The notes beneath the pieces are model-generated. The model worked only from the letters and a program-made list of their open reading frames with translations, had not been told where the DNA came from and did no database searches. This document shows, piece after piece, positions 1-9,402 of a stretch of DNA of 64,000 bases. Made by a program: the position numbers and the translations under genes. This DNA comes from Massilia sp. PDC64 (lineage in GTDB: Bacteria > Pseudomonadota > Gammaproteobacteria > Burkholderiales > Burkholderiaceae_D), in assembly GCF_900101265.1 (NCBI RefSeq), contig NZ_FMZS01000001.1, positions 372,001 to 436,000 on the forward strand, given 5' to 3'. Within the stretch, counting starts at the first letter, position 1, and each line of letters starts with the position of its first letter.

Positions 1-261
1 GACGTTAGTAGGTTCCGCAGTCATGCTCGTCGTGATCACCTCGTCGCCGGCCTCAACACCCGCAAGCGTGAGGGCAGCATGCAAGGCTGCCGTGCCGCTG
101 CTCATACCGAGCGCAGTGGGCAAGGCGAAACGCTTGGCGAAATCGGCTTCGAATTTGTAAACGGACTCACCTTCGGCTATTTGGCCGCTGTAAAGGACCT
201 GCTCGAGAGCAGGCATCAATACTTCTTTGTCCGGGAGGCCGACTTTAACTAAGGGAATCAT
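1..261 (-). CDS. DegT/DnrJ/EryC1/StrS-family sugar aminotransferase (N-terminal part, cut by window edge)
   Basis: The first 87 codons of a PLP-dependent aminotransferase are read from an ATG at 259-261; the rest lies left of the window. The visible part begins MIPLVKVGLPDKEVL and contains SSGTAALHAAL and GDEVITTSMTAEPTN, the typical N-terminal cofactor-domain motifs of the family. Such enzymes put an amino group on a nucleotide-activated keto sugar. It follows the Wzz-type gene by about 30 bases in the same direction, so it is probably in the polysaccharide operon and makes an amino sugar for the polymer. The exact sugar cannot be told from this fragment, and the PLP lysine is not in view. 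Confidence 0.85.
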   Translation of the reverse strand, partial: MIPLVKVGLPDKEVLMPALEQVLYSGQIAEGESVYKFEADFAKRFALPTALGMSSGTAALHAALTLAGVEAGDEVITTSMTAEPTNV

Positions 262-291
262 ACGGCTGTGTTCCTTGCAAATTTGATAAAA

Positions 292-1524
292 TTACTTTGT
301 TCGGAATTTCAAGTACGAGCGTAGTTCGTTCCAGCGCGCCAACGTTTTTGGCTGGGTCATCGCAACGGCATTAGCCTCGAGAATGAACGCCAACAAGAGC
401 GCCGTGATGAAGGCCGCGAATGTCGCCAACATGACCAGCAAGGTTCGTTTGGGTGAATACCGGCGCTCGGGCTCCACCGCTGTGTCCAACACCTGTACCA
501 CTGGCGAGTCGCGCGCCTCTTCCAAGCGCGCACCTTCATACTGCTTGGCAAGGAGCGCATACAGCATCTGGTAATACTTCACGTCGCGTAGACGCTGGAC
601 GTTGTCCAGTCCAGCAGTCTTGGTGGCAGGTTGCGCATCGGTTTTGCCGTCGCCTGTACCATTTTGCAGCTTGGACATTTCGGCGCGCAGACTCGCCAGC
701 TCCTGTTCAACGCGGCGGTAATCAGGGTTCGTCGGCGTGACAAATGCCGCCATCGAACGCAATTCGATTTCCTTGGCCGAGATTCGCGCGCGAAGCTGTG
801 CGACCGTCGCAAACACTGCTGCGCTTTCCGTATCAACATTGCTCACACCGTTCGTCTCGAGCGTACCCTTCAGATCCGCTTCTGAGGCAACAAGCTTGCT
901 TTTAGCCTGTTCCAGCTCGCGTTCGAAAAACAGGCGACGCTGTGCTGCTTCGGTGACCGCAAGAACCTTCGTCAATTTCAGCAGTTCATCCACATAGGCA
1001 TTTGCCAATGGTGCAACGAGCTTTTTGTCCTGGTCCTGAAAGGTTATCGTAATCAAACCATCTTTTTCCGACGACACGAAGGTATTCGATGCCAGCCGGT
1101 CCCGGACCATTTCCATCGACGGGTTGTCATACACGCGGTTCATATTGAACCTGCGTATGATCTGGTCCGCAACGGTGCGGCTTCTGAGCATCCCGATGTA
1201 CAAATCGTTGGGATTTTTCAGGCCGGCAGCGCTGGCAGCAACACCACCAAGCCCGCCGAGTTGAGAAAGAAGTGCTGCAGCGCCCGACTGGTTTTGCTGA
1301 GGTGGCAGCAGTTTCGTGGTGGCACGATAAGTTTCTGGAATTGCGAAGCTGGCGGCGGCAACGATAACGGCAACCGCGGCAGGCAAACCAAGGATCAGCT
1401 TTTTACGCTTGGCGACGACAATGAACAGATCGAGCAGACTGATACCTGCCGATCCGGTTCGTTCTTCTTCCGTTATCATCTTTTCATTCATCATACTTGT
1501 CGCGAATTCGATTATTTGCGTCAT
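292..1524 (-). CDS. Wzz/GumC-type polysaccharide chain-length determinant (polysaccharide co-polymerase)
   Basis: The 410-residue inner-membrane protein has the two-helix Wzz topology. A first transmembrane segment lies near residues 43-62, followed by PETYRATTKLLPP. A long periplasmic region has coiled-coil-like charged stretches (about 190-300), and a second segment lies near 362-382, preceded by the usual SPKR motif. There is no Walker A/B or tyrosine-rich tail, so it is a chain-length regulator without a fused BY-kinase. It sits between the dehydrogenase and aminotransferase genes of the same operon and should set polymer length and work with the export channel. ATG at 1522-1524 is used; in-frame Met codons 11-12 are alternatives because the ribosome site is weak for either. 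Confidence 0.88.
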   Translation of the reverse strand: MTQIIEFATSMMNEKMITEEERTGSAGISLLDLFIVVAKRKKLILGLPAAVAVIVAAASFAIPETYRATTKLLPPQQNQSGAAALLSQLGGLGGVAASAAGLKNPNDLYIGMLRSRTVADQIIRRFNMNRVYDNPSMEMVRDRLASNTFVSSEKDGLITITFQDQDKKLVAPLANAYVDELLKLTKVLAVTEAAQRRLFFERELEQAKSKLVASEADLKGTLETNGVSNVDTESAAVFATVAQLRARISAKEIELRSMAAFVTPTNPDYRRVEQELASLRAEMSKLQNGTGDGKTDAQPATKTAGLDNVQRLRDVKYYQMLYALLAKQYEGARLEEARDSPVVQVLDTAVEPERRYSPKRTLLVMLATFAAFITALLLAFILEANAVAMTQPKTLARWNELRSYLKFRTK

Positions 1525-1594
1525 TCATCCGGGCGTCTCCATCGCGACGCATGTGGCAAGGAAATATCATCGACATCCCTTTCCGCCAGACCGA

Positions 1595-2872
1595 TCAAAG
1601 ACGAACGTCCGACTCGTCCTTGGAAAGAACGTACTTGAGATCAAAAAGCACGTGCTTTTCCTTACCAAATTGTCGAATCGCCGCAGCACCAAGCTCGCGG
1701 AACTGGCTATGGGCGACGGCTAGAATGACGGCGTCGTACTTTCCCTGTTCCGGGCTGCTAACGGGCACCACGCCATACTCGTGCTGCGCTTCCTCAACGC
1801 TGACCCATGGATCATAGACATCTACATTGACGTCGTAATCACCCAGTTCGCGAATCATATCGATGACCTTGGTATTGCGCAGGTCCGGGCAGTTTTCCTT
1901 GAACGTCAATCCCATAATGAGGACGTTAGCACCGTCGACCTGGATACGACGCTTCAGCATGTGCTTGATCAGTTGGCCAATCACATAGGGTCCCATGCCG
2001 TCGTTAATCCGGCGGCCCGCAAGAATCACCTGGGGGTGGTAGCCGATCGCCTCGGCTTTGTGGGTGAGGTAGTACGGGTCCACTCCGATGCAGTGACCGC
2101 CTACGAGGCCAGGACGGAACGGCAGGAAATTCCATTTCGTACCAGCCGCCTTCAAGACGTCTTCTGTATCAATGCCGATCTTGTTGAAAATAATCGCCAG
2201 TTCGTTCATCAGCGCGATATTCAGGTCGCGTTGGGTGTTTTCAATGACCTTCGCTGCTTCGGCAACCTTGATCGACGCCGCCTTGTGGGTACCTGCAGTG
2301 ATGATGCTCTTGTACAGCGCGTCGATGAAGTCCGCGGCCGCCGGTGTCGATCCGGACGTGACTTTCGAAATAGTGGTAAGACGGTGTTCTTTATCGCCCG
2401 GATTGATACGCTCCGGGCTGTAACCGATATAGAAATCTTCGTTGAACTTCAAGCCCGAGACACGTTCGATCACCGGCACGCAACACTCTTCGGTTGCGCC
2501 AGGGTAGACGGTTGACTCATAGATGGCGATATCGCCTTTCTTGATCACCTTGCCCAAGGTTTCCGATGCCTTGACCAGAGGGGTCAGGTCAGGCTGCTTG
2601 TGCTCGTCAATAGGGGTAGGCACGGTGACGATGTACACCGTAGCCTTGCGCAGGTCTTCGATATCCGTCGAATAGGTGAGCTTGCTCGCTTGCATCAGCT
2701 CGTCAGGGCTGACTTCCAGGGTGGTTTCGATACCGTCTTTCAGTTCGGCGACGCGACGCTGGTTGATATCGAATCCGAGGGTCGAAAATTTCTTGCCAAA
2801 CTCGACGGCCAAGGGGAGGCCGACGTAGCCCAAGCCGATTACGGCAATTTGCAGGTTCTCTGACAGCTTCAT
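1595..2872 (-). CDS. tviB: TviB/WbpA-type UDP-N-acetyl-D-glucosamine 6-dehydrogenase
   Basis: The 425-residue NAD-dependent nucleotide-sugar dehydrogenase oxidises C6 of a UDP-HexNAc to a uronic acid. An N-terminal Rossmann motif GLGYVG is at 13-18. The central helix region carries [20 protein letters not shown], and the catalytic cysteine lies in [14 protein letters not shown] (about Cys261). The C-terminal UDP-binding domain contains [15 protein letters not shown]. Length, motifs and the extreme C-terminus SDVRL resemble Salmonella TviB of Vi-antigen synthesis. Its place between export and chain-length genes indicates that the polymer contains an aminouronic acid or a sugar derived from one. 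UDP-GlcNAc versus UDP-GalNAc specificity cannot be decided here. Confidence 0.93.
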   Translation of the reverse strand: MKLSENLQIAVIGLGYVGLPLAVEFGKKFSTLGFDINQRRVAELKDGIETTLEVSPDELMQASKLTYSTDIEDLRKATVYIVTVPTPIDEHKQPDLTPLVKASETLGKVIKKGDIAIYESTVYPGATEECCVPVIERVSGLKFNEDFYIGYSPERINPGDKEHRLTTISKVTSGSTPAAADFIDALYKSIITAGTHKAASIKVAEAAKVIENTQRDLNIALMNELAIIFNKIGIDTEDVLKAAGTKWNFLPFRPGLVGGHCIGVDPYYLTHKAEAIGYHPQVILAGRRINDGMGPYVIGQLIKHMLKRRIQVDGANVLIMGLTFKENCPDLRNTKVIDMIRELGDYDVNVDVYDPWVSVEEAQHEYGVVPVSSPEQGKYDAVILAVAHSQFRELGAAAIRQFGKEKHVLFDLKYVLSKDESDVRL

Positions 2873-2948
2873 GAGATTTCAGTAAAAATAATGCTTTAGA
2901 CGGTGATGAGGTCCCGGCATGCGGCGCACGCCGGTCGCTCATCGATAC

Positions 2949-5357
2949 TTAGTCACGCAACGTCTTGATCGCAGCCGCGCCAAGGCCGAAGTTGGCCAGA
3001 ATTTGGGTCCATTCGCGTGCACCTTGCGTGAATTTGGTCCATGCGGTCTGCTTGTCCAGTTTTTCCGGTACGACGATCGTATCCCCCGGCATCACCTCAA
3101 GACCACCAATCTTGCCGAAGAACCAGCCCTGCGAATCGGAGGACACGACCGTGCCATCGACACGCAACACGAAGGCGTTGTCGATATCGGCATCCGAAGT
3201 CGTTCCGGCCAGTCGAAGGTAATCTTTGACACGGGTATTCGGTTTCCACAGCGGCGACGCTTCGACGTTGACGGCGCCGAACACATGCACGAAGGCTGGT
3301 TTCGAAGGCACTACCAAGCGGTCACCATTCTGTAACGCCAACTGCGGCAAGCGGGAGAAAGAGCGCTCGTTCGGATCCAAGCCGAAAGCAATACGGCCAG
3401 TCGGTTGCAATTTGCGGAATCGGGCGATCCGCTCTTCCGCACTACGTCGCTCGGATTCAAATTGGGCATTCAGGGCTGCCGCTTCGGCCGAGTTGCCGCC
3501 GCGCAGATTCGCCAGCTGGCGCGACTGCTCAATGCGCAACTGAGATTCCAAGCGGTCGGCGGCGCGCTGCAGGTTCGCCTGCTGCTCTTTCTTCACGTCT
3601 TCGCGATAAAAGCCGGTGCCGAACAGGTAAGCGTTACTGGTCGGCCCGCCCGCCTTGGCGATCAGGGTCTGCAGCGTATCGCCCGCCGTCATCTGGTAAA
3701 CACCAGGCGTCTTGACCTCACCCTCCACGCGCACGAATACCTGGCGCTTCTCCATCGGCACTGCCACATCATCTTGCGAGAAGATGGTCACCGTATCGCC
3801 CGGCTGCAGCTCGATATTGTCGGGACCACCGGGGCTTGAGAATACTGCTCCCAGATTGAACGGAATCAGCTTGACACTCAGGTCAGCGCGATTGACGCGC
3901 TCGATCACGGCATAGTCCCAGTTAATCGGATCAATCAAGCTGCCGATGCGCGAAGCGATCTTTTCCACGTTTTCGGTGGTGTCCTTCTCGTTGTCACCCG
4001 AGGCCACGGTATTATTCTGGCGCTTGGTCGACTCGCGGCTGATCAGGTATTCGCGACTCGGAATCAGGTCGCTCACGCGCATGCCAGGCTTGAACGGGGC
4101 GCGCACGGGCTGATCGACATTGCCGCGCAAGATCACAGCGTTCGAGAAATCTGGAGTGATCGCAGTAACGTTAAGCACATCGCCATTCTTAAGCGAACGC
4201 TGCAGACCTGAGCCGTCCAGCGCAAACTCTTCCACGCTTCGAGGGTGCATCTTGCTTGGATCGATGCGTTCGAGGAAGGCGCGTCGTGGATCGGCCACAA
4301 CCGGCAAACCACCGGCCACGTCCAGCAAGGATGCAATGCTGTCGTTTCCGTTCTTCAGTTCATAGATCGCCGGGTTGTTAACTTTTCCGACCAACGCCAC
4401 ATATCCCCCGGCAGGCGGAATATAGATGGTGTCGCCATCAAGCAACTTAACGTCAGCCGACTTGTCGCCCTTGGCAATAAAGGAATACAGGTCCAATTCT
4501 GCAGCCACTTTGCCGCCGCGCTTTACCTGCACGCGCCGTATGCTACCGTTGGCGTTCGGACCGCCGCTCGCGAACAGAGCCGTCACCAGCGTCGACAAAC
4601 TCGACACAGTGTACGTACCCGGACGGCTGGCCTGGCCTACCACATAAACGGTAATGGCGCGCAATTGACCGAGGCTGACGCTCACCGTCACACCCTTGTA
4701 CAAGCGCCCGACGGCACTGCGGATCACGCCCTCAGCCTCACTCGCCTTGACGCCAGCAAGCGACACCGGACCTATGGTCGGAATGTTGATAGTGCCGTTG
4801 GGCTCGATAACGGCGCGGTAGTCGATGTCGATCGTCCCCCAGCCGCGGATAATCAACTCATCGCCCGGACCCAGCGGGTAGTTGCTCGGCACCGGCGTAT
4901 TTACGACGGGCGTAAACGTAGGCGATGCTTTCCTGAAGAATTCAGCGCCGTAGATGGGCAGCACTTTGCCCGTATTATCTTTGATGAATTTCTGGAATTC
5001 GCTTAATGGTGCTTCCTGAACGGCCACCTGCTGTTGGAACTGGAGGAAGTCCTTTTCATCTCGTGCATCACCGCCATGCCTGCCGTTCGCCACAGCTTGG
5101 CCACGCCCCAGCTCCTGCCCCGCGCCCTGCCCATTGGCCTGATCACCCACCTGGGAACCGCTCTGGCTCGACGACGCGTTGGTAATCGTTTGCCGACGGG
5201 GCACCGAGGAAGATGAAGCCGGGACAGGCACGTTAGCAACCATGGAAGGCGCTTCCTGACCGAACAGGTCAGTACGATTGGTTGTCTCTTGCGCAAAAGC
5301 GGCAATAGCCGTCATAGCCAGTGTGACGGCCGTAAAACTCTTGGTGTACTTGAACAT
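2949..5357 (-). CDS. SLBB-domain polysaccharide export protein (Wza/KpsD class outer-membrane channel)
   Basis: Start chosen at the ATG at 5355-5357, which gives an 802-residue protein opening with a signal peptide (MFKYTKSFTAVTLAMTAIAAFA, cleavage likely before QE). The longer frame to 5414 adds 19 residues that would spoil the signal sequence. After a Ser/Gln/Gly linker comes a Poly_export domain (YPLGPGDELIIRGWG, IEPNGTINIPTIGPVSLAG), then several SLBB repeats (VYVVGQASRPGTYTVS, VALVGKVNNPAIYELK, VFVRVEGEVKTPGVYQM, VHVFGAVNVEASPLWKP). It lacks a lipobox cysteine, unlike E. coli Wza, and is far longer than Wza (379 aa). It should form the outer-membrane exit pore for the polymer made by the flanking genes. 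Confidence 0.9.
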   Translation of the reverse strand: MFKYTKSFTAVTLAMTAIAAFAQETTNRTDLFGQEAPSMVANVPVPASSSSVPRRQTITNASSSQSGSQVGDQANGQGAGQELGRGQAVANGRHGGDARDEKDFLQFQQQVAVQEAPLSEFQKFIKDNTGKVLPIYGAEFFRKASPTFTPVVNTPVPSNYPLGPGDELIIRGWGTIDIDYRAVIEPNGTINIPTIGPVSLAGVKASEAEGVIRSAVGRLYKGVTVSVSLGQLRAITVYVVGQASRPGTYTVSSLSTLVTALFASGGPNANGSIRRVQVKRGGKVAAELDLYSFIAKGDKSADVKLLDGDTIYIPPAGGYVALVGKVNNPAIYELKNGNDSIASLLDVAGGLPVVADPRRAFLERIDPSKMHPRSVEEFALDGSGLQRSLKNGDVLNVTAITPDFSNAVILRGNVDQPVRAPFKPGMRVSDLIPSREYLISRESTKRQNNTVASGDNEKDTTENVEKIASRIGSLIDPINWDYAVIERVNRADLSVKLIPFNLGAVFSSPGGPDNIELQPGDTVTIFSQDDVAVPMEKRQVFVRVEGEVKTPGVYQMTAGDTLQTLIAKAGGPTSNAYLFGTGFYREDVKKEQQANLQRAADRLESQLRIEQSRQLANLRGGNSAEAAALNAQFESERRSAEERIARFRKLQPTGRIAFGLDPNERSFSRLPQLALQNGDRLVVPSKPAFVHVFGAVNVEASPLWKPNTRVKDYLRLAGTTSDADIDNAFVLRVDGTVVSSDSQGWFFGKIGGLEVMPGDTIVVPEKLDKQTAWTKFTQGAREWTQILANFGLGAAAIKTLRD

Positions 5358-6246
5358 TGGTCTTGGATGGGTGTTGACGCGTCTCAAACAGCCTGCCATT
5401 TTACCCGACAGCAATATGGTTAGGAAACCTTTTGTTGTTCGTGCTTCCCGACTTTTTTGTCTATAAGGGTGGAATTCAACATATACGCCACAGGCAAAAA
5501 GCCTATCGGCCAGGATTTGTTAGCGGACAATTTAGAGAGATTATCTGTACGCAAATAAGTTTTAGCACGGAAACAGAATGTGATCTTCATAATTTGTACA
5601 TACTCGACTGATCTGACTGGACCATAAACTCTTGAGTTGGATGTAATAACGAAGCGATTTATCCTGCAAGCGTTGCATCCAATAAACTTACTAGCAAGCT
5701 ACCCGGGTAGCTTCGCCCCCGACCACACCCCATCCATAAACCAACTGCCGCGCAGGACGACCTGACCACACTGCCATGGGCGACAATGTAGACGTCGGAT
5801 GGATGACCGCGCGAAACAGAACAAGGCGCTGTAGCAAATTGAAGCGCACGCGTCTCAAGGTAGCGCCGGCATTGTAATTACACTGCTCACCGCCGTGCCG
5901 GCAAGGCTGAAGGCCACAGCGGTTGTCATTGCCGTTCAAGACCGACGTTTCGGCGCAGGGTCCAGCCCGCAGTGATAACTCTCGCAGCCTGTGTCTCGCT
6001 GCAGTTGACGCATGACTGTATGGACAAGCTTGAGGTTTCTGCGCCGGCAATGTGGGTGGGCCCGACCGCAAGCAGATGGTCTTGCTGCGGGTGAGCATAC
6101 GTGCACTTGCCGTGCAGCTAAAGAGTATTCTCGGCGAGTCGCCGCTTCACTGCCTGCAGAGAACCACACTATCCTTAATCGCTCGGACAGTGCCGCCGGT
6201 AGAAATCGACGGCACGGCATCTCCCAGCCAGAGCACCAGCGACTTA
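5358..6246. other. Gene-poor stretch inside the polysaccharide locus
   Basis: About 890 bases separate the acyltransferase from the export gene and hold no convincing gene. The part next to the export gene (about 5440-5700) is A/T-rich and is the likely place for its leader and promoter. Small open frames at 5691-6220 overlap in several phases, lack recognisable domains and have no clear ribosome sites, so I treat them as spurious or as the remains of a decayed gene. A short AGGC-GCCT hairpin lies near 5492 and a perfect 18-base palindrome at 5696-5713. Confidence 0.6.
5696..5713. repeat. Perfect 18-base palindrome
   Basis: AAGCTACCCGGGTAGCTT reads the same on both strands with no spacer. 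It sits at the boundary between the A/T-rich leader of the export gene and the more G/C-rich part of the gap. It could be an operator for a dimeric regulator or the stem of a weak terminator for the upstream acyltransferase transcript; no T-run follows on either strand. Confidence 0.5.
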
Positions 6247-7116
6247 TTATTTCGCCTGGTAGAAACGCGCCTTGTTTCCGGCAAGGCTTTTCAAAACGAG
6301 AGCTTCGATGTTCGATAGCTTCTTTGAATAGGTTTTATTTTCCAGATTACAAACACTTGAGTCAGGGAAAGCTTGAGCCAATTGGTCGGCGGCGTTCTCG
6401 TCAACCGCGAAACCGATATGTTCGACGCCTTGCCATTTCGAGCTGCTTAGCACGATCCCGAATTGCGTTTTCTGCATCTGCAAATTATTGGCTTTTGCGA
6501 TCTCATCCAGCCATGTGCTCAACTTCTCCCATTTTTCTTGCTGAGTAATCGGGCGATAGAATGAAAGATTCGGCTTAGGCATCGCCGGCGAACCCGCCAA
6601 CACCGTGTTTTCGGACCAGGATTTCGTAATGTTCGAAGCGATCAAAGCAACCAGACGTTTCCCAAGCGTAACGCCGGAAGCGACGATGCATGAACCAACA
6701 AGCCAGACATCGTCTTCGATCGTGACGGGCCGCTCTCCAATCAGCGTACAACCTTCGATTTGCTCCCCCGCAGCGACGTGCGACCAGATCTGGGAGTACA
6801 TACCAACACGAACGCCTCTTCCGATCGTCAAGCCCCCCGAACCATCCAGAATACAATGTTGCCCAAACCAGCAGTGTTCACCAATGTCCACCCCGACTGT
6901 CGATAGCACGAGAGAACGATCATGTATGCTCGTCCAGTCGCCAATATTGACGTCGCCGCCATTGCAAACAAATTTTGTACCACTGCCGATGACACAGTAA
7001 TCGCCTATGACGATTTTCGACGGTTTATGAAAAATAAATTGGACATCGGGTGCGATAACGGTGCGCTTACCAATAGCCACGGCACCGGGCCCGATAATAT
7101 TCAGATCAGCGGACAT
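6247..7116 (-). CDS. Hexapeptide-repeat (left-handed beta-helix) acyltransferase with C-terminal extension
   Basis: The 289-residue protein has an N-terminal left-handed beta-helix (about residues 1-185) built of hexapeptide turns such as IIGPGAVAIGKRTVIAPDV, VIGSGTKFV, VNIGDWTSIHD and VTIEDDVWLVGSCIVASG, ending in LAGSPAMPKPN. This is the fold of WcaF/WbbJ/NodL-type O-acetyl- or acyltransferases. Residues about 190-289 form an extra domain I do not recognise. It lies at the upstream end of the polysaccharide gene run and probably acylates a sugar of the polymer; donor and acceptor are unknown. Codon use is more A/T-rich than in the core genes further right. Confidence 0.85.
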   Translation of the reverse strand: MSADLNIIGPGAVAIGKRTVIAPDVQFIFHKPSKIVIGDYCVIGSGTKFVCNGGDVNIGDWTSIHDRSLVLSTVGVDIGEHCWFGQHCILDGSGGLTIGRGVRVGMYSQIWSHVAAGEQIEGCTLIGERPVTIEDDVWLVGSCIVASGVTLGKRLVALIASNITKSWSENTVLAGSPAMPKPNLSFYRPITQQEKWEKLSTWLDEIAKANNLQMQKTQFGIVLSSSKWQGVEHIGFAVDENAADQLAQAFPDSSVCNLENKTYSKKLSNIEALVLKSLAGNKARFYQAK

Positions 7117-7292
7117 ACAATTCTTATCTAATGTGTAAATTCCTCAGGACGGTCTCATGCCGACCTTACCTGTTTCCATTTTACATCACGATCTAGCACT
7201 TACCACCAACTCCGAGACTACTTCACCCGCGATGAATGAATTTTCCTGCTAAGCATCTGTCTTCGATACCGTATTGCGGGAGTTTGGCGCTC

Positions 7293-8378
7293 TCAGAAAG
7301 TACCGAGCAGACCGATGCCAAGTACGTTCTGATAATAGTTGTAGTCGACAAGGCTCTGCCCGTAGCCGGAAAAATAATGCACATACCCCTTGAAATGGCC
7401 GACCAGCGGGAAGGCCCAGCTAAGCTGAGCCGCGCCACGATTCGTCGAGAAGTTGCGGCGCAACAGGGCCGAATAATCGTTACCGTTGCTGCGGTAGGTG
7501 ACGGACAAGTCACCTCGGCCCATGTAATCGACAATGTCCGGATTGTTGTCGTCATTTGCCGGTTCGTTGACGCGCTTCCACACTCGACCAAGCACTGTGA
7601 AGCCGGCACGCTCAAGGCCGATCAGCGCAAAGATCCGATTCCAGCTGCGAGACAGCGTCGACGCCTGGCCGTTCGACTGGTGCACGAGACCCAGGCTAAA
7701 GAGGCTGGCGCGCATGCCCAGCAGGTTGAAATTCAGCGGCGTCACCGCCATCAGCTCGGGCTGATAATTCGTTTCACGGAAGGGGCTGGAGGCTTTGCGG
7801 TTACCGGCCTGCCAGAAGCTGTTCTGGGTGTAGCCAAACCAGACGTCAATGGGTTTGTCGAAGGTGGTCTCGACTAGCTTGGTCTTGAAGCCGAGCTGAA
7901 ACACGAGTTCGGAATGCGAGAGACCGCTCGCCAGATCGGAGATATCGCGAAAGGACCGGTACGGCTCGTTATTCGGATGCGCCATCCGGGTAATCATCAG
8001 GTAGTTCGCATAATGTGGACGGAAATTGAACACGCCACGGCGGTGCTCTTGGTCCAGTTCCCAGTGGTCGGCCAAGCTGAATTCACGCATTCTCTCAGGC
8101 GACAGGTCAAGGACTGCATTTACGGCGGTGTCGGCGAGAGAGGTTCGCGCGTCTGGCTTAGCGGGCAGCGATCGCCCCACCATTCCCGCGCCCCCGTCAG
8201 GAGCCGATTCCGGAGCGTCAGGGCTGACGCCGGCAAGATGGTCATAGCAGGCCAGGCGCTGACCGGCATCTGCGATCCTCGAGCAAGTGGACAGCTCAGG
8301 GGCAGACTGCTGACCCAAGGCTGGATTAAGTACGCATACTGTTAAGACAGGAAGAAATCGATACGTTCTTTTTTGCAT
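7293..8378 (-). CDS. pldA: Outer-membrane phospholipase A (OMPLA)
   Basis: The 361-residue precursor has a signal peptide (MQKRTYRFLPVLTVCVLNPALG). Next comes a Cys-containing segment (STCSRIADAGQRLACYDHLAG), common in proteobacterial phospholipase A precursors, and then a 12-strand barrel. OMPLA motifs are intact: FGYTQNSFWQ, FRETNYQPE and HQSNGQASTLSRSWNR. These place the catalytic triad at about His233, Ser235 and Asn247, with the same 14-residue spacing as E. coli His142/Asn156. The enzyme is a calcium-dependent phospholipase active on phospholipids misplaced to the outer leaflet. It is monocistronic and near, but probably not part of, the polysaccharide locus. Confidence 0.93.
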   Translation of the reverse strand: MQKRTYRFLPVLTVCVLNPALGQQSAPELSTCSRIADAGQRLACYDHLAGVSPDAPESAPDGGAGMVGRSLPAKPDARTSLADTAVNAVLDLSPERMREFSLADHWELDQEHRRGVFNFRPHYANYLMITRMAHPNNEPYRSFRDISDLASGLSHSELVFQLGFKTKLVETTFDKPIDVWFGYTQNSFWQAGNRKASSPFRETNYQPELMAVTPLNFNLLGMRASLFSLGLVHQSNGQASTLSRSWNRIFALIGLERAGFTVLGRVWKRVNEPANDDNNPDIVDYMGRGDLSVTYRSNGNDYSALLRRNFSTNRGAAQLSWAFPLVGHFKGYVHYFSGYGQSLVDYNYYQNVLGIGLLGTF

Positions 8379-8465
8379 AAGGCGCTATCTTGCCGACAAT
8401 CTCCAAGATAAAGAGTGTCGTGGAAACGCCCCTTGCGTGTCGCACGAAAGCTACCTGGCAAGAAG

Positions 8466-9182
8466 TCATGTCGGTACCAACAAATCCAGCTGCGCCTGCT
8501 CCAGATAACACCACTCCCCTTCCTGCAGACCAAGCGACTCGAGCGTCAACCCGCCGATCTGCGAGCGATGCAACGCGGCGCAATGATTGCCGGCCGCAGC
8601 CAGCATGCGCTTGACCTGATGATATTTCCCCTGCTCCAGCACAATTTCCAACTGGTGATCGCCCCGCTGCACGCAGGACTGCGCCGCAAGCGGCGCCGGC
8701 TCATCGTGCAATTGCACGCCCGACAGTAGCTGGTCGACGAGCGCTTGGGTAACCGGCTCCTGAGTGGTCGCCTGATACACCTTCGGAATATGCCGTTTGG
8801 GCGACGACTGCGCGTGAATGAACGGGCCGTCGTCCGACATCAGCAGCAGGCCCGTCGTGTCATGATCGAGCCGGCCGACTGGCTGGACGTCGCGCCAGGT
8901 AAATTGTTCCGGCAATAAGGTCAGCACGCCCGGATGGTGGCTCGGCTTGCGCGAGCACTCGAAGTTGGAGGGTTTGTACAGGGCGATGTAGACGTGTTCA
9001 CGATAGACCCATTCTTCGTCGAACACGGTCAGCACGAGGCCGTCCGTCTCCACGAGGGTCTTGTAGTTGTCATGGACTTCGCCGTTGATGGCCACGTCGC
9101 CGTCTTCGATCAGGGCCCGGCAATACTTGCGTGTACCAAAGCCTTGCGACTGGAGCACGCGGTCGAGGGATAGTTTACTCAT
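8466..9182 (-). CDS. rsuA: 16S rRNA pseudouridine(516) synthase RsuA
   Basis: The start is at the ATG at 9180-9182, giving 238 residues beginning MSKLSLDRVLQSQGFGTRK, the S4 RNA-binding domain (1-60). A longer frame to 9218 adds 12 unlikely residues. The catalytic motif VGRLDHDTTGLLL places the nucleophilic Asp at about 106. The C-terminal GKYHQVKRMLAAAGNH motif is typical of the RsuA/RluB/E/F family. Length and the S4-RsuA architecture fit the small-subunit enzyme, which modifies U516. It appears to be transcribed alone. Confidence 0.9.
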   Translation of the reverse strand: MSKLSLDRVLQSQGFGTRKYCRALIEDGDVAINGEVHDNYKTLVETDGLVLTVFDEEWVYREHVYIALYKPSNFECSRKPSHHPGVLTLLPEQFTWRDVQPVGRLDHDTTGLLLMSDDGPFIHAQSSPKRHIPKVYQATTQEPVTQALVDQLLSGVQLHDEPAPLAAQSCVQRGDHQLEIVLEQGKYHQVKRMLAAAGNHCAALHRSQIGGLTLESLGLQEGEWCYLEQAQLDLLVPT

Positions 9183-9321
9183 GGGGCGAGACTGTAGCAG
9201 AAGGATTGCAAGCGTCAAAGTTCAGCAATCCAGGGGTTTCAACTCGAAGCAAGAACTCGTTTGACACATCTCAAGAATTGACTATGTCCCGTTGATACAC
9301 TGAAACCTGATTAGGAATCGA

Positions 9322-9342
9322 CCTACAGTTACTGAGTGTAGG
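9322..9342. promoter_or_regulatory. Dyad-symmetric element upstream of the orphan gene at 9403
   Basis: CCTACA and TGTAGG form an inverted repeat with a 9-base spacer, about 60 bases before the GTG start at 9403 and about 140 bases before rsuA on the other side. This is the usual spacing for a dimeric repressor or activator site; no regulator is encoded next to it. Confidence 0.4.
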
Positions 9343-9402
9343 ACTAAAGGTGGGCCGCACCATCTGGCACATCGGATTAACCCCCCAAACCACGAGGCAA
9401 AC

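Noticed and set aside
5691..6220. Several small frames on both strands in the polysaccharide gap
   Set aside because: They overlap in several phases, lack ribosome sites and have no family features; treated as spurious or relics.
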